33,501 nt of DNA from assembly GCA_945872565.1 (NCBI GenBank), contig CAMBZN010000015.1, forward strand, positions 1 to 33,501. The letters run 5' to 3'. The DNA comes from Chlamydia trachomatis. Lineage in GTDB: Bacteria; Chlamydiota; Chlamydiia; Chlamydiales; 2-12-FULL-49-11. Below the pieces are notes generated by a model. That model made no database searches and was not told the origin of the DNA. It saw only the letters and a list, made by a program, of their open reading frames with translations. Of the stretch, positions 1-10,414 are shown one piece after another (position 1 is the stretch's first letter; every line of letters starts with the position of its first letter). The position numbers and the translations under genes were made by a program.

Positions 1-2
1 GC

Positions 3-3000
3 AATGGTAATTTAGTTCTTTCTGGAACAAACCTTCATACTGGAGGAACAACTTTATCTGCAGGAACTATAAGCCTAGAAAGTAATGGTGGATTGGGAAA
101 TGGACTGTTCACGATGGCAAGTGGCACAACTCTTGTAGTTGACAATAACGTAATAGCACCAAATACTATCACTCTTAACGGACCGGTTACTTTAAGTGTC
201 CTTACCTCTGATGCAGGGGAGTTATCTGGGATCATTTCAGGTAGCGGTCAAAGTGTTACAAAAACCGCTCCTGGTACATTAACTTTATCGGGGGTAAACA
301 CCTATAGCGGCGGAACAACATTATCAGCTGGACAAATTTCGCTAGGAGATAGCAGCGGACTTGGAACAGGAACACTTTCCATGGCAGATACAACAACCCT
401 TTCTTTCAATGATGGCGTTTATGCTTCTAACGTAATTAGTATTACAGGTACGGGTAACTTAAATGTTGATGGTACAGATCTTGCAGGATTATCAGGGGCA
501 ATTGCATCAACTTCTGGTATTTTATCAAAAACAGGGACAGGTTCTTTAATTCTTGCTGTTTCTAACAATCATTCAGGTGGAACAAATCTATCAGCAGGGC
601 AAATCATAGCGGAAAACAATCAGTCTCTTGGAACAGGTCCAGTGACTATGTTGGGAGGAACCACTCTTGATATTGATGATACTATAGAAATTGGAAACGC
701 AATTACGATTACGTCTGGCACAGCTAGTATGAATGTTGATACAGCAAGTCAAGCGAGCGTAACTGGCGTGATTGCAGGGGCGGGTACTTTAGCAAAAACT
801 GGCGCCGGAATTTTATCAGTAAGTGGCATTAATACCTATTCAAGTGGAACAAATTTATCTGAAGGGTCGATTGCATTAGAAAATAATAGTGCTCTTGGAA
901 GCGGCACCCTTTCCATGGCTAATTTGACAACCCTTGATTTAAGTGGTGGTTATAATCCTATTAACGCAATGAATATTACAGGAAATGCTACAATTAACTT
1001 AGATAGTAATCCATCAACGCTTTCAGGAGTAATTAGTGGGTCCGGGACACTTGCTAAAACAGGTTTAGGTGTGCTAACTCTTGCTGGAAATAGCACCTAT
1101 AGTGGTGGAACAAATTTAACAGTAGGACAAATCAGTTTAACAAGCGGTAGTGGGTTAGGATCAGGCACTCTCAGCATGGCAAATAATACAACTCTTGCAA
1201 TTGCCGATGGTATCAATGCCTCCAATCAAGTTACTATTAATGGAGATGCGACTATAAATGTAGGTAGTCTAACTACAGCAACTTTGTCAGGTGTGATTTC
1301 AGGTTCAGGCTCTTTATCTAAAAATAGTTCTGGTCGGTTAGTTTTAACAAATGCTAACACGTATAGTGGCGGAACAACGATCAATGATGGGAGAATTGTT
1401 TTAGCAAATAGTAACGCCCTTGGAACAGGGTCTCTTTTCATGGAACACCACACAACAATTACTTTGGGTAACTCTGTTAATGTTGCAAATCCAATTACTC
1501 TTGTTGATACAGCTTCTGTACATATAGAAGATGGATTTTCAGCAACTTTATCAGGTGTAATTTCAGGTTCAGGAACCTTAGAAAAAATTGGAGATGGTGA
1601 TTTAGTTTTATCTGGTGCTCATCTTTATTCAGGTGGTGTAAGTTTAATGTTTGGACAAATTACTTTAGATAATGATAATGCACTTGGAACTGGCGACCTT
1701 ACCATGGATAATTCAACTTCATTAAATATAGCAAATGGAGTGTCAGCGCCTAATGGGATAATAATTTCAGGTTCAGATACATCTATCATCGTTTCCTCTG
1801 GAACAGGTACCCTTTCAGGTGCAATCACAGGATCTCCAAGTGGTACAGATAAATCAGGAGCTGGAAATTTGACTCTTGCTCAGACCGGAACATTTTCAGG
1901 TGATATGGATGTTGCAGAAGGGTCACTTGCTGTAAATGGTGTGATAACAGGGGATGTTACAGCTCTTTCTGGTTCTACTGTCAAGGGAACTGGAACTATT
2001 GACAATAACTTAACTGTTGAATCAGGGGCAAATCTCACTCCAGGAAATTCAATTGGAACCATCAATGTAGGAACCTTAGATCTACTTTCTGGATCAATAA
2101 CCAATATAGAATTAGATGCAACAAGCAGCTCTGCTATTAACGTAACGGGTGCAGCAAACATTGCCGGAACAGTCAACTTGATACAAAACCCAGGAGCTTA
2201 TGGTACAGCCGGAACCTATCAAATATTAAGTGCTGGATCACTAATTGGAGAATTTGATCCGGTAGTTACCGGAGGTCTTCCAAATTTTACTTTTTCTTTA
2301 GAATACGTAGGAAACGCAGTGAATTTAGTCTATGGAAATACAGGAATATACACATACGGATTAACAGGAAATATTCTTAATTTTGCAAACTACTTAAATG
2401 AATATGCACCTTCCACTTTAGAGATTGATGAGTTAGCAGGTCTTTATGGGCAAGCCCTTGCGGATGCAATCAATAGTGTTTCACCAGCAAGAAATGTGTT
2501 TGGAACATTTGTTGCCACTCAAACCATGTTCTCTTTTAGCCACGTCCTCAATGGATACCTTAGTGAAAAAAGATTTCTCTCCTCAAGCAAAACAGCACAA
2601 GGATCTGCAGACCTTTACAATGTTAACACACAGGCGTTAGTAGCATCAAATATTAAAGCAGACTCACAAATTGATTGCAAAGGTCAGTATCAATTGTGGG
2701 CAAGTGGGTTTGCAGATTTTGTAAGGCAAGAAGCTGAAAGTCAAAACGCCCCTTTTGACTTCACCTCTCAAGGGATCTTAGTAGGTTTTGATTCTTCTTC
2801 TATCACCAACCTGCTCTTAGGAGGTGCATTGGGCTATGCAAGTTCACAAATTACCATAGACAGTCACATGGGCGCATCAGATATTAATTACGCGGTGGCT
2901 TCGTTATATGCAAATTATTTATGGAAAAATTTCTACGCAGAGGGAGTACTCTGGGGCGGCTATAATCAGATAAAGAACAATCGATATATCGCTTATGCAG

Positions 3001-3518
3001 ACATACAAAGAAATGCTTGGTCGACAGTTAATGGGGGACAAATTGCTCCCCATGTTGAGTTAGGGGGGCTGCTTGAGAATAAATGGGCTGATGTTGAGCC
3101 ATACATCAGTGTAGATTATGTGGCTGCTTGGCAGTCTAGTTATACTGAAACCGGGGCAGGGAACTTAAATATGTATGTTGAAGCGCAAAGTTCATCGATG
3201 GTTCAAACAGAGGTGGGAGTTAGATTTTACCAAGAAGTGGAGAGATCATACGGACGATTTGGATGCAAAGAGGCGGCAAGCTATATCAATAGAACTCCAT
3301 TTAGCACAGGAGATATCACCGCAGCAATATTTGGAACTACTGAACTTGTAACTTTAACATCGTTTACAGAGGCTCAAAATCTAGGTGCTGTCAGTGCAAT
3401 GTTGTTTGTTCAGCCAGGAAAAAGAAGAGATGCAACAATTTCAGTTGGATATCAAGGACAGTTTGGATCTGAGTACATCTTTAATGAGGTGAGTTTAAGA
3501 TTTTCAAAGAATTTTTAA
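3..3518 (+). CDS. Autotransporter with PATR passenger repeats (5'-partial)
   Basis: The reading frame is open from the first bases of the window, so the start codon and signal peptide lie upstream. Seven visible copies of a roughly 90-residue repeat carry an N-x-Y-S-G-G-T turn followed by Q-I-x-L and a L-G-x-G-x-L-x-M segment, typical of autotransporter-associated beta-strand (PATR) passengers that form a beta-helix. A junction rich in KGTGTI and PGNSIGT follows, the usual lead into the translocator. The last 280 or so residues alternate like a 12-strand beta-barrel, and the protein ends in phenylalanine, as outer-membrane barrels do for BAM insertion. The inferred role is a surface-exposed adhesin or antigen. 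It is followed 18 bases later by a paralogue on the same strand. Chlamydial Pmp motifs (repeated GGAI and FxxN) are not a feature, so this is not an ordinary Pmp. Family is secure; function is inferred. Confidence 0.9.
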   Translation, partial: NGNLVLSGTNLHTGGTTLSAGTISLESNGGLGNGLFTMASGTTLVVDNNVIAPNTITLNGPVTLSVLTSDAGELSGIISGSGQSVTKTAPGTLTLSGVNTYSGGTTLSAGQISLGDSSGLGTGTLSMADTTTLSFNDGVYASNVISITGTGNLNVDGTDLAGLSGAIASTSGILSKTGTGSLILAVSNNHSGGTNLSAGQIIAENNQSLGTGPVTMLGGTTLDIDDTIEIGNAITITSGTASMNVDTASQASVTGVIAGAGTLAKTGAGILSVSGINTYSSGTNLSEGSIALENNSALGSGTLSMANLTTLDLSGGYNPINAMNITGNATINLDSNPSTLSGVISGSGTLAKTGLGVLTLAGNSTYSGGTNLTVGQISLTSGSGLGSGTLSMANNTTLAIADGINASNQVTINGDATINVGSLTTATLSGVISGSGSLSKNSSGRLVLTNANTYSGGTTINDGRIVLANSNALGTGSLFMEHHTTITLGNSVNVANPITLVDTASVHIEDGFSATLSGVISGSGTLEKIGDGDLVLSGAHLYSGGVSLMFGQITLDNDNALGTGDLTMDNSTSLNIANGVSAPNGIIISGSDTSIIVSSGTGTLSGAITGSPSGTDKSGAGNLTLAQTGTFSGDMDVAEGSLAVNGVITGDVTALSGSTVKGTGTIDNNLTVESGANLTPGNSIGTINVGTLDLLSGSITNIELDATSSSAINVTGAANIAGTVNLIQNPGAYGTAGTYQILSAGSLIGEFDPVVTGGLPNFTFSLEYVGNAVNLVYGNTGIYTYGLTGNILNFANYLNEYAPSTLEIDELAGLYGQALADAINSVSPARNVFGTFVATQTMFSFSHVLNGYLSEKRFLSSSKTAQGSADLYNVNTQALVASNIKADSQIDCKGQYQLWASGFADFVRQEAESQNAPFDFTSQGILVGFDSSSITNLLLGGALGYASSQITIDSHMGASDINYAVASLYANYLWKNFYAEGVLWGGYNQIKNNRYIAYADIQRNAWSTVNGGQIAPHVELGGLLENKWADVEPYISVDYVAAWQSSYTETGAGNLNMYVEAQSSSMVQTEVGVRFYQEVERSYGRFGCKEAASYINRTPFSTGDITAAIFGTTELVTLTSFTEAQNLGAVSAMLFVQPGKRRDATISVGYQGQFGSEYIFNEVSLRFSKNF

Positions 3519-3536
3519 TACATATAAGAAGAAAAA

Positions 3537-6500
3537 TTGAATAAATGGTTCTATAAGTTAACTTTTTTAGTGAGCACAACACTTAGCGCGCTAACCATTA
3601 CTGTGACGACAAACAATCCCACAGGGTCTAATTCATTCACAGATGCAGTTACAATCGCAAATTTAAGTGCGGGCAATGAAATAGATTTTTCTACACCCTC
3701 TCCTTACGAGATTACATTAACTGCATCAATTGATTTTACCCAATCCTTCATTATTTTTGGTGATAACGATGGTAATGGGATAAGCATATCTCCATTATCA
3801 TTATCTTCAGGACAAATGGCTAACTTGTCGCCCACTGTTACTACAACTTTAAATAATACCTCTGCTGAGATGGAGTTTAATCTAAATATTGTTTCTGATC
3901 AAACATCTGCTTTAACAAAAACAGGCACTGGGACTTGTATTATAGGGGGCGATAATTCAGGTTTTTATGGGCAATTTAATCTGTCCCAAGGGCAAATTAC
4001 ACTTGCGAGTAATACTGGATTAGGATCGCAAGTATGTATAATGGATGATGGCACAACGCTTTCAATAACAGGGGCATTTAATTGTACAACTGATGTGAAT
4101 TTCACTGGAACAGCGACCATCCTCGCAAGTGGGGGAGAGGTAACTTTATCTGGGAATACATCAGGCCCGCTTGCAACTTTAATGAAAACTGGAGCTGGCG
4201 GTTTAGTCCTATCAGGGGACAATGCTCACGGCCAGACCTATTTATCAGATGGAAGCATAGTACTTGCAAGCAGTACAGGGTTAGGAACAGGTACCTTTTC
4301 TATGGTAAATGGTACAGAACTTCAGATATTTGATGGAGTTAGCATCGCTAATCCCATAAATCTTTCTGGTACATCAAATATTTATGTAGATGCAGGCACT
4401 GGTGCAATAGCTGGTGCAACAGCAAGTACTTCGGGGCTATTAAAAAAAATTTATGGCGGTACTTTGGTTTTATCGGGAAATAATCGTCATACGGGGGGAA
4501 CTACGATAGATGAAGGGCAAATTACCCTTGCAAATAATAATGGACTAGGCACAGGAAGACTCACCATCGAAAATGGGTCAACTCTTGCAATCAACAGCGA
4601 TATTAATGCATCTAACCCTTGGACAATTAGTGATAGTGCAACTGCCACTATAAATGTAAGCACCGGAACTGGTATTTTATCTGGACATGCAGAAAACACA
4701 ACAGGGGCTTTAATAAAAACAGGCAGTGGAAATTTACTCCTTGCAGGAACAAATCTTTATACAGGTGGCACGGCGATCAATACTGGGCAAATTACCCTGG
4801 GAAATAATAGTGCAATAGGGACAAGTTCATTAACTATGAATAACTCCACTTCATTGAGCATATTAAACGGTGTATTGTGCCCAAATACAGTAACAATGAC
4901 TGGAGCCTCAGGATCTATTGTGGTTAATTCTGGAACAGGGTCTCTTTCAGGTACAATCACCGGTGCCTCGGGGGTAACCTCTAAATCTGGACGGGGGAAC
5001 TTTACCCTTGCTAGTTCTGGTAATTTTACAGGTAATGTAAATGTAACGGAGGGGATTTTTACAGTCAATGGGTTGCTTGCAGGGGATGTTTTAGTTGAGA
5101 TGGGAGGAACTGTTAAGGGGACTGGAACTGTTCAAGATGTACTTACCGTTCAGTCAGGGGGAACTGTTGCGCCAGGAAATTCCACCGGAACAATTACAGT
5201 AGGAACTTTAGATTTACTTGCAGGTTCAGTAACAAACATTGAATTAAATCCAAGCGGAAGCTCTGCTATCAATGTATCTAATACAGCAAATATTGCAGGA
5301 TCTGTACATTTGACTCAAGATTCAGGGTTGTATTCAAATAGTACCACATATCAAATATTAAGTGCCGGGTCAGTAAGTGGCGTGTTTGATCCAGTTGTTA
5401 CAGGAGGTTTTCCAAATTTTAATTTCACAATAGAGTACGTTGGAAATACAGTTCGATTAAGTTATGAATTGTTCATACATACAGACGGATTGTCTGGAAA
5501 TCTTCTTAAGTTTGCAGATTATTTAAATGCGTACGCACCTTTATCGCAAGAGTATGATGCGTTAGCATCCCTGATTGGTGAGGCGCTTGCCCGGGGGATT
5601 AATAGTGCATCGCCAGCAAGAAATGTATTTGGAACTTTTGTAGCCGCACAAACAATGTTTTCTTTTAGCAACATTTTAAATGGGGTTCTTTGCGATAAAA
5701 GATTGCTATCGTCACGTGCAACATCAGAAAATTCTACCGGAATTCTACATTTTTCCGAACTTGATTTTGTAGCTTCCAATGGAAACTTTCACGCCAGGAA
5801 TAACGCTCAAAATAATTGTGAACCCTTGTATGAATTGTGGGTAAATGGTTTTGGAGATGTTGCAAGGCAGGATGGCGAGAGTCAAAACGCAGCTTTTGAC
5901 TTCTACACTCTAGGACTTCTTGTAGGATTTGATTTTTCCAATGTGCAAGAGGCACTTTTTGGGGGAGCACTTGGCTATGCAAATTCACAAATCACAACAG
6001 ATGGTAATATGGGATCGGCAAACATTAACTACGGTGTTGCCTCTTTATATGGTTACTATTTATGGGAAAATGTGTATGTTGAGGGCACTGTTTGGGGAGG
6101 GTATAATCAAGTGAAAAATCATCGAACCATCGCTTACCCGAGTGTAGAAACAGTTGCATTTTCAACAATCGACAATTGGCAGCTTGCACCACACCTTGAG
6201 GTAGGCGGGCTTTTAATACACAAAGGAAGGACAATCGAGCCATACCTTGAACCGTATATTGGGGTGGATTATGCGGTTAACTGGCAGGGCGCTTACGATG
6301 AAACTGGTGCTGGCAATTTAAACATGCGTGTAAAGGGTCAAACTTCATCGATGGTGCAAACAGAAGTTGGGATGAGATGTTATCAGGCAGTTGAAAAATC
6401 ATATGCACGATTTGGGTTTAAAGAGGGCGTCTCTTACATCAATAGAACCCCTTTTGATACAGGTAGTATTACAGCAGCAATATTCGGTGTAAGCGAATTT

Positions 6501-6671
6501 GTAACGTTGACCTCTTTTAAAACGGCACAAAATTTAGGAGCTGTTATGGCAGAGCTTTTGATTCAGCCGACAAAGAGCAGAAATTTTACAATTTCGGTGG
6601 GCTATCAAGGGCAGTTTGGATCTCAATACATTTTGAATGAGGTTGGTTTAAGGTTGTCGGGAAATTTTTAA
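3537..6671 (+). CDS. Autotransporter with PATR passenger repeats, paralogue 2
   Basis: This 1044-residue protein starts at a TTG. The start is supported by alignment with the next paralogue: both have a GAAGAAAAA-rich leader directly before a start followed by codons for N-K. A signal peptide covers about residues 1-20 (MNKWFYKLTFLVSTTLSA). Residues 25-110 resemble the N-terminal cap of beta-helix surface proteins, with alternating short strands. Four PATR repeats follow (for example around NRHTGGT and NLYTGGT), then the KGTGTV/PGNSTGT junction and a C-terminal barrel of about 285 residues ending in F. It lies 18 bases after the first autotransporter and 12 bases before the third, so the three are probably co-transcribed. 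The passenger has fewer repeats than its neighbours, which suggests repeat gain and loss. An outer-membrane adhesin or antigen is the likely role. Confidence 0.9.
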   Translation: MNKWFYKLTFLVSTTLSALTITVTTNNPTGSNSFTDAVTIANLSAGNEIDFSTPSPYEITLTASIDFTQSFIIFGDNDGNGISISPLSLSSGQMANLSPTVTTTLNNTSAEMEFNLNIVSDQTSALTKTGTGTCIIGGDNSGFYGQFNLSQGQITLASNTGLGSQVCIMDDGTTLSITGAFNCTTDVNFTGTATILASGGEVTLSGNTSGPLATLMKTGAGGLVLSGDNAHGQTYLSDGSIVLASSTGLGTGTFSMVNGTELQIFDGVSIANPINLSGTSNIYVDAGTGAIAGATASTSGLLKKIYGGTLVLSGNNRHTGGTTIDEGQITLANNNGLGTGRLTIENGSTLAINSDINASNPWTISDSATATINVSTGTGILSGHAENTTGALIKTGSGNLLLAGTNLYTGGTAINTGQITLGNNSAIGTSSLTMNNSTSLSILNGVLCPNTVTMTGASGSIVVNSGTGSLSGTITGASGVTSKSGRGNFTLASSGNFTGNVNVTEGIFTVNGLLAGDVLVEMGGTVKGTGTVQDVLTVQSGGTVAPGNSTGTITVGTLDLLAGSVTNIELNPSGSSAINVSNTANIAGSVHLTQDSGLYSNSTTYQILSAGSVSGVFDPVVTGGFPNFNFTIEYVGNTVRLSYELFIHTDGLSGNLLKFADYLNAYAPLSQEYDALASLIGEALARGINSASPARNVFGTFVAAQTMFSFSNILNGVLCDKRLLSSRATSENSTGILHFSELDFVASNGNFHARNNAQNNCEPLYELWVNGFGDVARQDGESQNAAFDFYTLGLLVGFDFSNVQEALFGGALGYANSQITTDGNMGSANINYGVASLYGYYLWENVYVEGTVWGGYNQVKNHRTIAYPSVETVAFSTIDNWQLAPHLEVGGLLIHKGRTIEPYLEPYIGVDYAVNWQGAYDETGAGNLNMRVKGQTSSMVQTEVGMRCYQAVEKSYARFGFKEGVSYINRTPFDTGSITAAIFGVSEFVTLTSFKTAQNLGAVMAELLIQPTKSRNFTISVGYQGQFGSQYILNEVGLRLSGNF

Positions 6672-6683
6672 CGAAGAAAAAAA

Positions 6684-9600
6684 ATGAATAAATCAATTTA
6701 CGCTTTAACTTTTGCCCTATCTTTATCTCTTAGTGCTACAGATCCAGAAACATATACAGTAAATAGCACCTTCGGAGGACTTGACACTACCCCCGGTACG
6801 TTCTTATTTTCTCTACTTGGCGCAGGTTTTTTTCCTAACCAACAAAATATCGTTGACTTTAACCTTCCTCTACCGGCTACGATCGTTTTGACAGCTAATG
6901 GATCACTTGCTAATACTTTCACAATAGACGGTACTAACGGCGGTCTTGGAGTAACAATCAGTGCAACTGCCGATCAAGTTATTAATTCAATTGGTGGGGC
7001 AGCAACAATTTTAACAAATTCCTCTGGAACAATGGCATTTAATTTGAGAATTACAAGTGACGACAGTAACTCTACTTTAACCAAACAAGGAGCCGGAATT
7101 TTAGCATTAGGAGGGGATAATTCAGACTATGGTGGAACAATTGATCTTTCTCTCGGCCAAATTACAGTGGGGAATAATCACTCACTTGGAACAGACACAT
7201 TGACAATGGCAGATACAACAATTCTTGCGTTAAATAATGGAATTAATGTTTCCAACGTAATTAGCATTACCTCAGGAACCGGTAGCATAGATGTGGAGGG
7301 CACTGATGCTGCAACGTTATCGGGAAACACAGGAGCTACTGACGGGATCTTAGCAAAAACAGGCACAGGGACTTTAGTTCTTTCTGGAAATAACGCCCAT
7401 AGGGGTGGAACAACGCTTTCTTCTGGGCAAATTACAGCAGGAAATTATGGGGCGCTTGGTCCAAACACATTGACAATGGCAGATACAACAATTCTTTCGT
7501 TAAATAATGGAATTAATACTCCCAATGAAATTAGCATTACTAGTGGAACCGGTTCCATCGAGGTAGATGATGGTAATACAGCAACCTTTTCGGGAGCAAC
7601 AGCACCTACTGCTGGGATTTTAGCAAAAACTGGAACAGGTGAGTTAGTTCTTTCAGGAGCAAACCTTCATACGGGTGGAACGGCGCTATCGGCCGGCCAA
7701 ATTACCCTTGGAAATAATGCGGGACTTGGAGGTTACAACCTTGCTATGGAAGAGTCAACAGTTCTTGCGTTTAATAATAGCATCAATGCTTCAAATGATA
7801 TCGTTCTTAATGGATCAGCTATTTTAAAAGTAGATAGTGGCACAGGAACTTTTTCAGGACAGATTTTAACCACTGCAAATGGATTAACCAAAACAGGTGC
7901 GGGCATTTTAGTATTATCAGGCAACAATCAATATTCAGGAGCAACTAATCTTAACGAAGGGACAATTTCTTTTGGTGGAGCTGGTGCATTAGGATCAGGA
8001 CAACTAAATATGACAGGGGGGACAACTCTTTCAATACCAAATGCAATGGATGCTACAAATGGAGTGAATATCATTTCTGGAACCGCTAATTTTTCGATAG
8101 ATAGTGGCACTGGATCATTTTCAGGATCAACTCTTAACACCGCAGGAACAGTTGCTAAAACAGGTAGTGGCAATTTAATTCTTTCAGGAACAAATCTTCA
8201 CATGGGGGGAACTAATCTATCACAAGGAATGCTCTCGGTAAAAAATAATAATGCCTTGGGAAATGGTTTATTAACTATGGCAGGGGGAACAACGCTAATC
8301 ATTGATAGCAATTATCAAGTTTCAAATGATGTGATCCTTAACGGAGCTGTTACCTTAAATGTAGGCAGCGGAACAGCAACGTTTGCAGGGCAGATTTTAG
8401 CAACATCTAATGGTTTTACAAAAACTGGCGCCGGGACTTTAGTTTTGTCTCAAGATAACCTCTATACGGGCGTTACCACTTTATCAGCAGGGCAAATCAC
8501 GGTAGGAAGTGATAGCGCACTTGGATCTAATGCCTTAAATATGGCTAATTCTACGCTACTTAGCATATCAAACGGCATTTTGGTCTCTAACACAGTAACA
8601 ATGACGGGGGCTTCTGGATCATTAGTTGTAAGTTATGGAACAGGCTCTCTTTCAGGTGCGATCACTGGAGCATCTGGTGGAACGGTTAAATCAGGAGCAG
8701 GAAATTTTGTTCTTGCAGCCGGCGGAACATTTTTGGGTAATCTTTCGGTAACAGAAGGAACTTTTACTGTAAATGGGGTCTTTACAGGGGATGTTTCAGC
8801 TACCTCTGGGGCTACAGTTAAAGGAACTGGAACCATTGAAAATAGTCTTACCATTGGATCTGGTGCAGCGATTACGCCGGGAAATTCAATCGGCACCATT
8901 ACAGTAGGAAGCCTTGATTTAACGGCAGGTTCTGTAACTAATATTGAATTAAATCCTACAAGCAACTCGTTGATCGACGTAGTTGGTACGGCAAATATTG
9001 CAGGTAATGTAAATGTAATACAAAATGCAGGAAATTATCAACAAGGAAAGAGTTATGAAATTTTAAATGCTGGAACATTAGCCGGTGAATTTAATCCTAT
9101 TGTAACTGGGGGGCTCTCTAATTTTATTTTCTCGATAAACTATATTGGTAATACTGCAAATTTAACTTACGATTTGTTCATTGATACAGATGGATTGTCG
9201 GGAAATATCCTTACCTTTGCCGATTATCTTAATGAATATGCCCCACATTCACAAGAATATTATGTATTAGCGCAGCTTAGTGGAGAAACTCTTGCCAATG
9301 GAATAAACAGTCTATCTCCAGCAAGAAATTTCACAGGTACGTTGGTTGCTTCACAAACGATGTTTTCTTTTAGTCATGTTTTAAATGAGTACCTCTGTGA
9401 TAAAAGGTTGCTCTCTTTGTCAAGCGCTTCACAATCTTTTGCAGACAATCATCAATTTTTTGAAGAGAGCCTTGTATCATCAGATGGTAACGTGCAGTGC
9501 AGAAAAAAAACACAAAAAAATGATGGAAGTAAAAATGAATTTTGGATGGCAGGTTTTGGAGATGTTGCAAGGCAAGACGCTAAAAATCAAAATGCCGCTT

Positions 9601-10376
9601 TTGACTTTTACACTTTTGGTGTTTTATTGGGATTTGATCGTTCATTCATAGAAGAATTTGTTTTTGGGGGCGTTCTTGGGTATGCAAATTCACAAATCTC
9701 GACAGACGGCAATATGGGTACAGCTTATATTAATTACGGTATTGGTTCTTTATACGGTTACTATTTATGGGAAGATCTCTATCTTGAGGGGGCTGTTTGG
9801 GGTGGCTATAACCAGGTAAAAAATCATCGATCTATTTGTTTTGGCAATGTGCAAAGGAATGCTCTTTCAACAGTTAATAATTGGCAGTTAACCCCACATA
9901 TTGAATTAGGTTGGCTTTTAAAGCATAAGGGAAAAACAATGAAACCATATATTGAGCCTCATATTGCATTTGACTATGTGACAAACTGGCAGGGCGGTTA
10001 TGCTGAAACTGGTGCAGGGGATTTAAACATGCATTGTAACGCTCAAACTTCATCGATGCTTCAAACAGAGGTCGGAGTTCGATTTTTCAAGGAAGTGGAA
10101 AATGCAAGTGTAAGATTTGGGTTTAAGGAGGGTTTGAGCTTTATAAATAGAGTCCCTTTTGATACTGGAACTATTACTACTGCGATATTTGGAGCAACTG
10201 AACTTGTAACTCTTACATCTTTTAGGGCAGCACAAAATCTAGCGGCAGTGACGGCAGAACTTTTAATTCAGCCTAAAGTGACTAGAGATCTAACAGTTGC
10301 AATAGGGTATCAAGGGCAGTTTGGATTTGAATACATTTTTAATGAAGTTTCATTACGATTACAGGTGCAATTTTAA
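6684..10376 (+). CDS. Autotransporter with PATR passenger repeats, paralogue 3
   Basis: This is a complete 1230-residue autotransporter with an ATG start behind GAAGAAAAAA and a signal peptide of about 18 residues (MNKSIYALTFALSLSLSA). An N-terminal beta-rich cap is followed by about six PATR repeats (NAHRGGT, NLHTGGT, NQYSGAT, NLHMGGT, NLYTGVT and a first degenerate copy). The conserved KGTGTI/PGNSIGT junction precedes a barrel of about 285 residues ending in F. DNA and protein in the junction and barrel are very close to the second gene, with the same G-F-G-D-V-A-R-Q-D segment in both, pointing to recent duplication. Two adjacent passenger repeats share a 53-base stretch with one difference. 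It is the last gene of the array; only 38 bases separate it from the convergent RAP gene and no clear terminator hairpin is visible. Confidence 0.9.
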   Translation: MNKSIYALTFALSLSLSATDPETYTVNSTFGGLDTTPGTFLFSLLGAGFFPNQQNIVDFNLPLPATIVLTANGSLANTFTIDGTNGGLGVTISATADQVINSIGGAATILTNSSGTMAFNLRITSDDSNSTLTKQGAGILALGGDNSDYGGTIDLSLGQITVGNNHSLGTDTLTMADTTILALNNGINVSNVISITSGTGSIDVEGTDAATLSGNTGATDGILAKTGTGTLVLSGNNAHRGGTTLSSGQITAGNYGALGPNTLTMADTTILSLNNGINTPNEISITSGTGSIEVDDGNTATFSGATAPTAGILAKTGTGELVLSGANLHTGGTALSAGQITLGNNAGLGGYNLAMEESTVLAFNNSINASNDIVLNGSAILKVDSGTGTFSGQILTTANGLTKTGAGILVLSGNNQYSGATNLNEGTISFGGAGALGSGQLNMTGGTTLSIPNAMDATNGVNIISGTANFSIDSGTGSFSGSTLNTAGTVAKTGSGNLILSGTNLHMGGTNLSQGMLSVKNNNALGNGLLTMAGGTTLIIDSNYQVSNDVILNGAVTLNVGSGTATFAGQILATSNGFTKTGAGTLVLSQDNLYTGVTTLSAGQITVGSDSALGSNALNMANSTLLSISNGILVSNTVTMTGASGSLVVSYGTGSLSGAITGASGGTVKSGAGNFVLAAGGTFLGNLSVTEGTFTVNGVFTGDVSATSGATVKGTGTIENSLTIGSGAAITPGNSIGTITVGSLDLTAGSVTNIELNPTSNSLIDVVGTANIAGNVNVIQNAGNYQQGKSYEILNAGTLAGEFNPIVTGGLSNFIFSINYIGNTANLTYDLFIDTDGLSGNILTFADYLNEYAPHSQEYYVLAQLSGETLANGINSLSPARNFTGTLVASQTMFSFSHVLNEYLCDKRLLSLSSASQSFADNHQFFEESLVSSDGNVQCRKKTQKNDGSKNEFWMAGFGDVARQDAKNQNAAFDFYTFGVLLGFDRSFIEEFVFGGVLGYANSQISTDGNMGTAYINYGIGSLYGYYLWEDLYLEGAVWGGYNQVKNHRSICFGNVQRNALSTVNNWQLTPHIELGWLLKHKGKTMKPYIEPHIAFDYVTNWQGGYAETGAGDLNMHCNAQTSSMLQTEVGVRFFKEVENASVRFGFKEGLSFINRVPFDTGTITTAIFGATELVTLTSFRAAQNLAAVTAELLIQPKVTRDLTVAIGYQGQFGFEYIFNEVSLRLQVQF
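7195..7517 (+). repeat. Near-identical internal passenger repeat, 270-bp period
   Basis: Positions 7195-7247 and 7465-7517 match over 53 bases with a single difference at 7227/7497. The offset is exactly 270 bases, or 90 codons, so recombination between the copies would delete or add one passenger repeat without breaking the frame. Confidence 0.85.
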
Positions 10377-10414
10377 CATTCGGCAACTGAACATTTTATT
10401 GTAATGCTTAAATT

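Noticed and set aside
1226..1453. Many open frames antisense to the autotransporter genes
   Set aside because: They arise from the repetitive threonine/glycine/serine-rich coding strand, are proline and valine rich, and lack initiation signals or any recognisable family.
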